Assembly (NCBI RefSeq): GCF_022763345.1
Contig: NZ_JALEGS010000030.1
Coordinates: 1 to 64,000 of the forward strand
Direction: 5' to 3'
Origin: Phaeodactylibacter sp.
Lineage (GTDB): Bacteria > Bacteroidota > Bacteroidia > Chitinophagales > Saprospiraceae
DNA: 64,000 nucleotides
Part shown: piece after piece, positions 9,549 to 17,014 of the stretch
How positions within the stretch are numbered: position 1 is the first letter of the stretch
Layout of the letters: the number at the start of each line of letters is the position of its first letter
Translations under genes and position numbers: made by a program
The notes under the pieces: model-generated
Told to the model about the DNA's origin: nothing
Database searches by the model: none
The model's input: only the letters and a program-made list of their open reading frames with translations

Positions 9549-10775
9549 TTGGAAAAGCATACGCTTTACGAACTCAATGAATACATTCGAAGGATCATCG
9601 CGCTCAACCTGCCTGCACCGGTATGGGTGAGCTGCGAAATCTACCAGTTGAATGTTTCCCGGGGGCACCGGTACCTTAGCCTGGTGCAGAAGGCGCAGGG
9701 CCAGGACCAGATTATTGCTCAAAGCGACGCCGTTCTGTGGCAAAGGCAGTACCGAAAGCTGGAACGTCAACTTGGCGGCAGCCTAAGCCAAATTTTAAGG
9801 GAAGGTACTGCTGTGCTTCTTCAGGTTAGCATCGACTTTAGTGAGCGCTACGGGCTTAAGCTTGTCGTAGAAGATATCGACCTTGCCTACACTATGGGCC
9901 AGCTGGAGCAGCAACGCCGGGCTACCTTCGAGCGCCTGAAGGCAGAAAACCTGCTTTCCAAAAACAGCAATCAGAAACTGCCTCTTGTCCCCCAGCGGCT
10001 GGCGGTAATCAGTTCGCCCACAGCTGCCGGGCTGGAAGACCTCTTGCGACAGCTGGAGCAAAATGAATATGGCTATCAGTTCCAGATCAAGGTTTTTTCT
10101 GCTGCCATGCAGGGTCAAAATGCACCATTGGAAGTAGCCGCTCAAATTCGAAGTATCCAAAACCTGACCAGGCCCTACGATGCCATTATTATCGCAAGAG
10201 GAGGTGGAGCGAGGCTTGACTTAGCCGCATTCGATGACTACGAGCTGTGTGTGGCCGTTGCAGAATGTTCAATCCCGGTGCTCACCGGAATAGGGCACGA
10301 AATTGATGAAGTTTTGCTCGACCTGGTTGCCCATACCGCACTCAAAACGCCCACGGCTGTGGCAGAATGGCTGATCGACCGGGCGGCCCGGTTTGAAAGC
10401 CAGCTGGTAGAAGCCGGTTATGCCATTTCAAAACGGATACAGCAGCACTTCAGCCAGCAAAAACTGCAGCTCGAACGCTGGGCACAACAATTAAAGTACC
10501 TATCTGACCGGAAGCTTCAGCAGGAGCATCAGCATATCGACCGGCTCAGGCAGCTCCTACTGCCAACCGTCCGGCAGCACCTGAAACTGGAACAGCAACA
10601 ATTGCGGCAATTTGAGCAATTGCTTCAGTTGCTAAGCCCTGAGGCGACACTCCGCCGGGGCTATACCCTTACCACTCTGAAAGGACAACCGGTGACCGAT
10701 GCTCGGCACGTCAAAAAAGGGGATATTCTGACCACCCGTTTCAAAGACGGAAGCGTAAAAAGCAAAGTGCAATGA
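9549..10775 (+). CDS. xseA: Exodeoxyribonuclease VII large subunit
   Basis: Catalytic subunit of the single-strand exonuclease that yields acid-soluble oligonucleotides, acting with the small subunit encoded next. It has an N-terminal OB fold (about 1-100, LYELNEYIRRIIALNLPAPVWVSCEI), the catalytic core with AVISSPTAAGLEDLLRQL, IARGGGARLDL, FDDYELCVAVAECSIPVLTGIGHEID and the HTALKTPTAVAEWL helix, then a long Gln-rich coiled coil (about 285-365) and the closing RGYTLT segment. The start is TTG 9549; no in-frame ATG lies between it and ftsH. Its stop overlaps the xseB start (ATGA). Confidence 0.96.
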   Translation: MEKHTLYELNEYIRRIIALNLPAPVWVSCEIYQLNVSRGHRYLSLVQKAQGQDQIIAQSDAVLWQRQYRKLERQLGGSLSQILREGTAVLLQVSIDFSERYGLKLVVEDIDLAYTMGQLEQQRRATFERLKAENLLSKNSNQKLPLVPQRLAVISSPTAAGLEDLLRQLEQNEYGYQFQIKVFSAAMQGQNAPLEVAAQIRSIQNLTRPYDAIIIARGGGARLDLAAFDDYELCVAVAECSIPVLTGIGHEIDEVLLDLVAHTALKTPTAVAEWLIDRAARFESQLVEAGYAISKRIQQHFSQQKLQLERWAQQLKYLSDRKLQQEHQHIDRLRQLLLPTVRQHLKLEQQQLRQFEQLLQLLSPEATLRRGYTLTTLKGQPVTDARHVKKGDILTTRFKDGSVKSKVQ

Positions 10776-10954
10776 ACCTAACTTACGAAGAGGCCATTCA
10801 GGAGCTTCAGGAAACAGTAGCTCAGCTTCAGGAAGATGAAGTGAATATTGATGAGCTTTCTGCCAAAGTCAAGCGGGCCGCGGAGCTGATTGCCTACTGC
10901 CGGGAAAAACTTCGAGCCACCGAAACGGAAATTGGAGGGCTGTTCGAAGGGTAA
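10772..10954 (+). CDS. xseB: Exodeoxyribonuclease VII small subunit
   Basis: Small helical-hairpin subunit (60 aa) that binds the coiled coil of XseA. The family signature is visible: LTYEEAIQELQETVAQLQ, then DELSAKVKRAAELIAYCREKLRATE. The start overlaps the xseA stop in an ATGA, so the two are translationally coupled. Confidence 0.94.
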   Translation: MNLTYEEAIQELQETVAQLQEDEVNIDELSAKVKRAAELIAYCREKLRATETEIGGLFEG

Positions 10955-10963
10955 CAGAACGAC

Positions 10964-10997
10964 AATAGCCATCCTGGCAGTTACCAAAATGGCTATT
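10964..10997. terminator. Hairpin between convergent genes
   Basis: AATAGCCAT (10964-10972) pairs perfectly with ATGGCTATT (10989-10997) across a 16-base loop. It sits in the 65-base gap between xseB and the convergent gene at 11020. There is no strong U tract, so a bidirectional terminator is likely but not certain. Confidence 0.5.
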
Positions 10998-11019
10998 ATA
11001 ATTCAAAGCGTACAGGCTT

Positions 11020-11466
11020 TTATTGACGCTTAAAAATATAGCGCGTAATAAAAATTCCTTCCGTATCGTCTCCTCCGGCGCTGCTCTCCACACCGGATGT
11101 CACGAATGCCAGTTCCCAGCCTTCTGCCACCAGTTGATTGATGCGTGAGCTTACCAGTGCATCGTTGGAAGCGATGTTTTGGAAGTTAATGCCCACCAGG
11201 CTGTAGAAGTTTAGCAGTTTTGTCTCAGAAAATTCATCCACTTTGGCATCCCTGCGCCGCACGCTGCGCTGATCGCTGGTTTTGCCATCGGTACGCTCTG
11301 TGGTAAAATCTTCCGCGTCAACTTCAGTCTTGTTTTCGATGATGCGGGAACGCCCCAGCCCACCAGGCACGATAGACTCCACGGTGGTAATAACTTTGTA
11401 TTCCTGAGCTTGGGCAAAGAGGAGACAGCTGGTTAGCGCGATTAAGGTGAACAATGCTTTTTTCAT
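11020..11466 (-). CDS. Secreted hypothetical protein
   Basis: A 148-aa protein with a clear signal peptide (MKKALFTLIALTSCLLFAQAQ), so it is probably periplasmic or at the outer membrane. The mature part has EYKVITTVESIVPGG and, near the end, INQLVAEGWELAFVTSG, resembling DUF4177-type small proteins, whose hallmark is a LNxLGxxGWELV-like segment. The open frame extends to 11541, but the signal peptide fixes the start at ATG 11466. Function unknown. It is divergent from purK and convergent with xseB. Confidence 0.7.
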   Translation of the reverse strand: MKKALFTLIALTSCLLFAQAQEYKVITTVESIVPGGLGRSRIIENKTEVDAEDFTTERTDGKTSDQRSVRRRDAKVDEFSETKLLNFYSLVGINFQNIASNDALVSSRINQLVAEGWELAFVTSGVESSAGGDDTEGIFITRYIFKRQ

Positions 11467-11611
11467 TTCAAGTCGGGTTTTGTTGATGTAAAATAAAGGT
11501 GCAAAATACGCCTGACAGGAATATGCCGCCAGTGCCATCACTCCAATTAGGAAAACCTTAATACCTTAATTGCGATAGCTTAAAATCCTTAACAGATAGC
11601 AGGCATTTTTT

Positions 11612-11619
11612 TAGCTTTG
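11612..11619 (+). promoter_or_regulatory. Putative -7 box of purK
   Basis: TAGCTTTG matches the Bacteroidota -7 consensus TAnnTTTG and lies 25 bases before the purK ATG. No TTG was found at the expected -33 distance. Confidence 0.4.
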
Positions 11620-11644
11620 CAGGCGAAACCAAGCGATCCAAATA

Positions 11645-12817
11645 ATGGCATATCAAGACTCTATCCTTCATCCGGACTTTAAAGTGGGCGTCCTGGGTGG
11701 CGGGCAGCTCGGCAAAATGATGGCTCAGGCGGCTAACAACTGGCACCTGCCACTCTACCTGCTGGATAACGACACCACCTTCCCCGCAGGCCGGGTCTCT
11801 CCCTTCTTCACCGCAGGCAACTTTAAAGATTACAACAATGTGTACAACTTTGGAAAAGACAAGCAGGTGCTAACCATCGAAATTGAGCACGTCAATACCG
11901 AGGCGCTGCATCAGCTGCAAAGGGAAGGCGTGAAAGTGCACCCAGCCCCCGCCCAGCTGGACATCATCAAGGACAAGGGGTTGCAAAAGCAGTTTTATGC
12001 GGAACACAATATTCCAACCGCTCCCTTCGAGCTTTACAAGGGTGAATCGGAAGTCAAACAGGCGGTAGCCCGTGGAGAGCGCTCCCTCCCATTTGTACAA
12101 AAGTCGCGCACCGCCGGCTACGATGGGCGCGGCGTAAGCATCATCCGCACAGAAGCAGACCTGGAGGAGAAATTGCTGCCTGGCCCCTGCATGGTTGAAG
12201 ACCTTGTGGAAATGGATAAGGAAATTGCCGTCATTGTGGCCCGCAATGAAAGTGGTCAGACCCAGGCCTTCCCCGCCGTGGAGATGGCTTTCAATCCGGA
12301 AGCTAACCTGGTGGAGTTCCTGTTCTGCCCGGCCAATATCAGCAAAGAAGTGGAAGCCAAGGCTGAAGCCCTGGCTGCTCAGGTCATCAACGCCTACGGT
12401 ATCTGCGGATTATTAGCTGTGGAGCTGTTTCTTGACAAGGAGGATAACCTGCTGGTCAATGAAGTCGCACCCCGGCCTCACAACAGTGGCCACCACACGA
12501 TTGACAGTTGCTATACTTCTCAATTCGAACAGCACCTGCGCGCCGTACTCAACCTGCCTCTTGGCAGCACCAAAATGAAATCCCCATCTGTCATGGTGAA
12601 CCTGCTTGGCGCACCCGGCCACACTGGCCCGGCTTATTACAAGCATCTGGAAGAGTGCCTGAAAATTGAAGGTGCCCATTTCCACCTCTACGGCAAAAGC
12701 ACCACCAAGCCATTCCGCAAAATGGGCCACGCTACCATCGTGGATGAATCCCTGGAACGAGCCGTCGGGAAAGCACGTTGGATACAGGAAAAGCTGGAGA
12801 TTGTGAGCGGCACCTAA
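11645..12817 (+). CDS. purK: 5-(carboxyamino)imidazole ribonucleotide synthase
   Basis: ATP-grasp enzyme of de novo purine synthesis that carboxylates aminoimidazole ribonucleotide with bicarbonate and ATP. The 390-aa protein starts with the nucleotide-binding motif VGVLGGGQLGKMMAQAA, contains the ATP-grasp segments FVQKSRTAGYDGRGV and VEDLVEMDKEIAVIVAR, and the metal/substrate segment LLVNEVAPRPHNSGHHTID. Length is slightly above the usual 350-380. The purE partner is not in this window. Its stop overlaps the convergent sulfatase by four bases. Confidence 0.96.
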   Translation: MAYQDSILHPDFKVGVLGGGQLGKMMAQAANNWHLPLYLLDNDTTFPAGRVSPFFTAGNFKDYNNVYNFGKDKQVLTIEIEHVNTEALHQLQREGVKVHPAPAQLDIIKDKGLQKQFYAEHNIPTAPFELYKGESEVKQAVARGERSLPFVQKSRTAGYDGRGVSIIRTEADLEEKLLPGPCMVEDLVEMDKEIAVIVARNESGQTQAFPAVEMAFNPEANLVEFLFCPANISKEVEAKAEALAAQVINAYGICGLLAVELFLDKEDNLLVNEVAPRPHNSGHHTIDSCYTSQFEQHLRAVLNLPLGSTKMKSPSVMVNLLGAPGHTGPAYYKHLEECLKIEGAHFHLYGKSTTKPFRKMGHATIVDESLERAVGKARWIQEKLEIVSGT

Positions 12818-14160
12818 TCCCAAAACGTTCCTGCCCTGTCTGTTTCTTTCATTTGCTTGTCCATCAGGTTCTGCAGCTCAGCAACCATTTCCGGGAACTG
12901 CTCCGACCGGTCAAAGCGTTCGCCGGGGTCTTCATCCAAATTGAACAGTAGTGGCAGTTTCCCATCAAAGTAATCCAGGCCGGTCTGACTTGATGTGATG
13001 CGGTGTAACTTCCACGGACCTCTGCGCACGGCTTGCAACTGATTGCCGGGGCCGTAGTAGAAAAAAGGGCGATCTAAAAGCGCCTCTCCACGCAACAAGG
13101 GGCTCAGATCACCACCATCCACCACCCGGTCTTTGGGAATATCCTGGCCAGCCAGCCCGAGCAGCGTCGTGTACCAGTCCATCGTATTGACAGGCGTACG
13201 CTGTACCTGACCAGGCGCAATAGTCCCGGGCCAGCAGGCAATACCCGGCACTCGCATCCCACCTTCCCACGTACTGCCCTTTCCGTCCCGCAGATGCCCC
13301 GCTGAGCCACCATCCGCGCCCTTGATAATCCACGGACCGTTGTCGCTGGTGAACAAGATAAGGGTATTTTCTGCCAGTCCTGCCTCCTCCAGGGCCGCAC
13401 GGATGCGCCCCACAGCATCGTCAATCTCTTCCACAACATCCCCGTAGGTGCCTGCCCGGGAATGCCCTTCAAAGTCCTTACCAGGGTACAGAGGCACATG
13501 AGGCATCGCAAAAGGCAAGTAGACGAAGAAGGGTGAAGCCTCATCTTCCCGTATGAAGTCAATAGCAGTCTGCGTATACAATCCGGTAAGCAACGACTGA
13601 TCGGGGTTTATACCCAGCGTATCATTGCCGGAGAGCAGGGCAATATCCGGCCATTTCGGAGGGATCATATCGTTGCTGTACGGCAGGCCTACGTAGGTAT
13701 CGAACCCATTCTGCAAAGGAAGGAAGCCGGGCTGTGTGGAACCCAGGTGCCATTTGCCGAAACACCCGGTACGGTAGCCCGCTGCTTTAAGCCCCTCGGC
13801 TAAGGTATGCTCTTCACGGTGCAATCCGCGCTCCGACTTTGGATACAGCACCCAGTCAAAACCTGATCGCACCGGGTAGCGGCCGGTCAGCAAGGCATAA
13901 CGGCTTGCGGTGCAGGCTGGGGAAGCACTGTAAAATTGGGTAAAAAGCATGCCCTCCTGAGCCATTCGGTCCAGGTGGGGCGTCGCAATGGTGGGGTGAC
14001 CATAAGCGTGGAGATCACCGTAGCCGAGGTCATCGCAAAATAGGAGGACAATATTGGGTGGTGGTTGGTACCGGGACGCATCACTCAGGGAGGTGCTACC
14101 ATAAAGTAGCGCTATCCCGGCAATAACCAGGAGTAAAAAAAAGATTGTTCTTGGTAGCAT
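12814..14160 (-). CDS. Secreted or membrane-tethered sulfatase
   Basis: Type I (formylglycine-dependent) sulfatase of 448 aa, removing sulfate esters, in marine Bacteroidota usually from algal polysaccharides. An N-terminal hydrophobic segment (about 5-22) exports or anchors it. Metal ligands Asp43 and Asp44 are in LLFCDDLGYGD. The modification site reads C83-T-A-S-R87 followed by YALLTGR, so Pro of the usual C-x-P-x-R is Ala. Further family segments are GKWHLG, FTSDNGPW and GKGSTWEGGMRVP. No sulfatase-maturing enzyme lies in the window. The photolyase gene ends 46 bases upstream on the same strand, so co-transcription is possible. The substrate is not predictable. Confidence 0.9.
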   Translation of the reverse strand: MLPRTIFFLLLVIAGIALLYGSTSLSDASRYQPPPNIVLLFCDDLGYGDLHAYGHPTIATPHLDRMAQEGMLFTQFYSASPACTASRYALLTGRYPVRSGFDWVLYPKSERGLHREEHTLAEGLKAAGYRTGCFGKWHLGSTQPGFLPLQNGFDTYVGLPYSNDMIPPKWPDIALLSGNDTLGINPDQSLLTGLYTQTAIDFIREDEASPFFVYLPFAMPHVPLYPGKDFEGHSRAGTYGDVVEEIDDAVGRIRAALEEAGLAENTLILFTSDNGPWIIKGADGGSAGHLRDGKGSTWEGGMRVPGIACWPGTIAPGQVQRTPVNTMDWYTTLLGLAGQDIPKDRVVDGGDLSPLLRGEALLDRPFFYYGPGNQLQAVRRGPWKLHRITSSQTGLDYFDGKLPLLFNLDEDPGERFDRSEQFPEMVAELQNLMDKQMKETDRAGTFWD

Positions 14161-14206
14161 AGGCAGTAATTCTGCCTAAAACTAAAGAATCTTCACTAAA
14201 AATAGC

Positions 14207-15571
14207 TTACTGCGCATCTTCGGCTTGGTCGAGCCCTGATTTGTAGGCCTCCAGGCAGCGTTCCCTCGCCATCTTATGATCGACCATGGGTTCGGGGTAG
14301 CGGTCTGTGCCAAACTCCGGCACCCACTTCTTGATGTATTTGAAGTCTTTGTCAAACTTTTTCTGCTGGGAGTAGGGATTGAAAACCCGAAAGTAAGGCG
14401 CCGCATCCGTGCCACTGCCTGCCGCCCACTGCCAGCCGCCGTTGTTGCTGGACAGGTCAAAATCGAGTAGTTTTTTTGCAAAATAAGCCTCCCCCCATCG
14501 CCAGTCAATCAGCAAGTGCTTGGTGAGGAAACTTGCGGTGATCATCCGCACCCGGTTGTGCATATAGCCTGTGGTATTGAGCTCGCGCATGCCGGCGTCC
14601 ACAATCGGATAGCCGGTTTTACCTTCGCACCATTTTTTGAAGTCAGCTTCGTCGTTGCGCCAGGGCACATAATCGTACTTAGGCCGGAAAGATCGCTCTG
14701 CCACATGCGGGTGCTCATCCAGAATTTGCGCATAGAAGTCGCGCCAGATGAGTTCGTTGAGGAAGGTTTCGTTGAGCTGCTTCGCCCGCCAGGCCTTCTC
14801 GCGTATACTAATGGTGCCGAACCGGAAGTGAATCCCCAACCGGGAAGTACCATTAATGGCCGGGATATCCCGCGTCTCATCGTACTTCCGGATCAGGCCC
14901 CGGCTAACGGATTTGGAGGGGATATCGATGTCAGCAGGCTCAAAACCCATATCCTCAAGGGTGGGCATCGGCAGAGGTTCCGTTTCTAAAAAATGACTGG
15001 CGTACGCCTCCACCGGGTAGGGCTTCAGGTAGTAGGAAATTGGCTGCTCCTCTCCATCCGGGTTGGTGAATGAATCCATTCGGCTGCTTAGTACTTCCTT
15101 CCAGGTGCGGCTGTAGGGCGTGAAAACCGTGTAGGTGCCACCCGTCTTTTTCTGGACCTCTTCGGCCTCAAAAATAACATGGTCCTTAAAATCATAAAAG
15201 GGGATTCCTTCGTCATCCAATAGATCCCGGACCATCTGATCCCGCGATTTGGCATAGGGCTCATAATCCCGGTTGGTGTATACGGCGCCCACATCGTATT
15301 CCTTTAGCAAATCCGGCCAGATTTCCTTTGGAAAACCATAACGTATCAACAAGGAGTGCCCCTCTTTTTCAAGGGATTCCTTCATGGCAGCAAGGGTGTC
15401 GTGCAAAAATTCCACCCGGGCATCTTTAGGGCTTTCCAAATCATCCAAGATTTCCCGGTCGAAAATAAAAAGGGGCAAAACCGGGTGCTTTCCTCTGAGC
15501 GCGTGATAAAGTCCGGCATTATCATGCAGACGAAGGTCCCTGCGGAACCAAAAGATACTTACCTTTGCCAT
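14207..15571 (-). CDS. phr: Deoxyribodipyrimidine photolyase
   Basis: Light-driven flavoprotein that repairs cyclobutane pyrimidine dimers. The 454-aa protein has the N-terminal Rossmann-like antenna domain (IFWFRRDLRLHDNAGL, about 1-130) and the C-terminal FAD-binding helical domain with TSRLGIHFRFGTISIRE, FLNELIWRDFYAQIL, GYPIVDAGMRELNTTGYMHNR, MITASFLTKHLLIDWRWGE and NNGGWQWAAGSGTDAAPYFR. The NNGGWQWAAGTGxD segment is typical of class I CPD photolyases rather than DASH cryptochromes. ATG 15571 fits the family N-terminus. The sulfatase gene follows on the same strand. Confidence 0.96.
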   Translation of the reverse strand: MAKVSIFWFRRDLRLHDNAGLYHALRGKHPVLPLFIFDREILDDLESPKDARVEFLHDTLAAMKESLEKEGHSLLIRYGFPKEIWPDLLKEYDVGAVYTNRDYEPYAKSRDQMVRDLLDDEGIPFYDFKDHVIFEAEEVQKKTGGTYTVFTPYSRTWKEVLSSRMDSFTNPDGEEQPISYYLKPYPVEAYASHFLETEPLPMPTLEDMGFEPADIDIPSKSVSRGLIRKYDETRDIPAINGTSRLGIHFRFGTISIREKAWRAKQLNETFLNELIWRDFYAQILDEHPHVAERSFRPKYDYVPWRNDEADFKKWCEGKTGYPIVDAGMRELNTTGYMHNRVRMITASFLTKHLLIDWRWGEAYFAKKLLDFDLSSNNGGWQWAAGSGTDAAPYFRVFNPYSQQKKFDKDFKYIKKWVPEFGTDRYPEPMVDHKMARERCLEAYKSGLDQAEDAQ

Positions 15572-15648
15572 AAAGTTGGATTCATTTTCGGAGGAGAAAC
15601 AGGAAAAACAGCTGTTTGTTTAGCAACCTGAATTCCTTCGGGATTTTG

Positions 15649-15656
15649 TAGTTTTG
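15649..15656 (+). promoter_or_regulatory. Putative -7 box of the TPR lipoprotein gene
   Basis: TAGTTTTG matches TAnnTTTG and ends 24 bases before the ATG at 15681. No convincing -33 element was found. Confidence 0.35.
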
Positions 15657-15680
15657 AGTGGTTAAGAACATCAGACCGTT

Positions 15681-16613
15681 ATGAAATACAACCTGATTTT
15701 ACCCCTATTTTTGCTCCTGTTCATGGCACTGATGGGCTGTACCAATGAACAGCAAAAAAGGCAGGCGGCCATCGCCGAGCTGGAAGCTGAAGCAGAAGGC
15801 GAAACAGATGCGGCTACAGCCAAAATTCTGATTGAATCCTACGAGGACTACGTATCTGCTTATCCCGATGACCCAACCTTTACGCCCCGGTACCTTTACC
15901 GGGAGGCAACCCTGCAATACCGGCTGGGAAATTTCCCTGTCGCAGCAGAACGGCTCCGGCAGTTGCTGGAGCAACACAATGGTGCAGAGGTGGCCCCGCA
16001 GGCGATGCTTCTCCTGGGAGACCTTTACAACTCCGCCCTTCAACAGCCTAAGGCCGGTCAACTGGCCCTGCAGGCCCTTACCCAAAGATACCCGGAAAGC
16101 GAATCCGCTAAAACTGCTGCCGAACAACTAGGCAACACTATGGTGGCACTGGAGGACGAGTTGGAAGCCCTGCGCTTGTCCATTTACAACGACTCCCTGG
16201 CCCGGCTGGATTTCCGGAAGGCAGACCTTTATATTCAGCAATCCGAACTTTACAGCATTTTGCTCCCGGATGAGGCGCTGACACCCACCCTCCTGTACCG
16301 TGCCGGAGAAATTGCCCGCTCAGCCCGCAACTACGAAAAAGCGCTGGAACTGTACGGGAAACTCTATGCTCAATACCCGGAATTTGAAAAAGCGCCTCAG
16401 GCACTGTTTATGCAGGCTTTCATCCTCGACAATGACCTAAAGCGGTTCGATGAAGCCGGGCAGCTTTATCAGCAGTTCATAGACCAACATCCCGATGATG
16501 ACTTCGCTTCCTCTGCTCAGGTTTTGCTGGAAAATTTAGGCAAAGACGAGGAGGAAATCATCCGAAACTTAAACACAAAAGCAGGTAAACAGCCTGCGCC
16601 TAATAATCAGTAA
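15681..16613 (+). CDS. TPR-repeat lipoprotein
   Basis: A 310-aa lipoprotein: signal peptide and lipobox LMGC place the lipidated Cys at residue 20. The mature part has TPR-like helical repeats (YLYREATLQYRLGNFPVAAERL, split here by short loops; ALELYGKLYAQYPEFEKAPQALFM; AGQLYQQFIDQHPDDDFASSAQ) of the kind found in BamD/YbgF-type scaffolds of the envelope. The closing PDDDFASSAQVLLENLGK is typical of this Bacteroidota group. Role unknown; assembly or cell-envelope scaffolding is an inference. A small gene follows after about 20 bases. Confidence 0.82.
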   Translation: MKYNLILPLFLLLFMALMGCTNEQQKRQAAIAELEAEAEGETDAATAKILIESYEDYVSAYPDDPTFTPRYLYREATLQYRLGNFPVAAERLRQLLEQHNGAEVAPQAMLLLGDLYNSALQQPKAGQLALQALTQRYPESESAKTAAEQLGNTMVALEDELEALRLSIYNDSLARLDFRKADLYIQQSELYSILLPDEALTPTLLYRAGEIARSARNYEKALELYGKLYAQYPEFEKAPQALFMQAFILDNDLKRFDEAGQLYQQFIDQHPDDDFASSAQVLLENLGKDEEEIIRNLNTKAGKQPAPNNQ

Positions 16614-16634
16614 CCCACAAACTTGGAAACCACC

Positions 16635-16904
16635 ATGTCCAGAAATTACGACCTCTCCGACCCCACCGATCTTGATGTGCTCAAATCCGACTTCGAAATG
16701 TACGACGCGGACGAATGGCAGGAAATGATTGACTACACCCTGCAGGAAGGCAATAAACGGCTGCTCTCCTATGATGAACGCGGCATCCTTATGCAGGCCC
16801 GCAAAAAAGCGCTGTATAACAACCACCCCTCCGCCAAACAAATGGTGTGGGCCCTTAAAATTGCTGATAAAATAGAAGAGCACAAAAAAGAAGCCAAAGG
16901 CTGA
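16635..16904 (+). CDS. Small conserved-looking hypothetical protein
   Basis: An acidic then basic helical protein of 89 aa (SRNYDLSDPTDLDVLKSDFE at the start, KIADKIEEHKKEAKG at the end) with no signal peptide. ATG 16635 is chosen over the in-frame TTG 16623. It follows the TPR lipoprotein closely and is probably co-transcribed. I do not recognise the family. Coding is supported by position, sensible composition and the absence of a competing frame. Confidence 0.6.
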   Translation: MSRNYDLSDPTDLDVLKSDFEMYDADEWQEMIDYTLQEGNKRLLSYDERGILMQARKKALYNNHPSAKQMVWALKIADKIEEHKKEAKG

Positions 16905-16947
16905 TTTTAAGCCTGCCACGCGGTAGGCTGCAATGTTTACCGAACAC

Positions 16948-16961
16948 TGTGTGCGCACACA
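16948..16961. promoter_or_regulatory. Perfect 14-bp palindrome upstream of the sugar operon
   Basis: TGTGTGCGCACACA is a perfect palindrome 54 bases before the start of the VCBS lipoprotein gene. Next to it (about 16935-16947) is a looser inverted pair, TGTT/AACA. Position and symmetry suggest an operator for a dimeric regulator of the operon, but no regulator gene lies next to it. Confidence 0.45.
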
Positions 16962-17014
16962 ACTTTACCGGCAATTGCTAGGCGCTTCTGGCAGATTTAC
17001 TTATTTTTCGTTCC

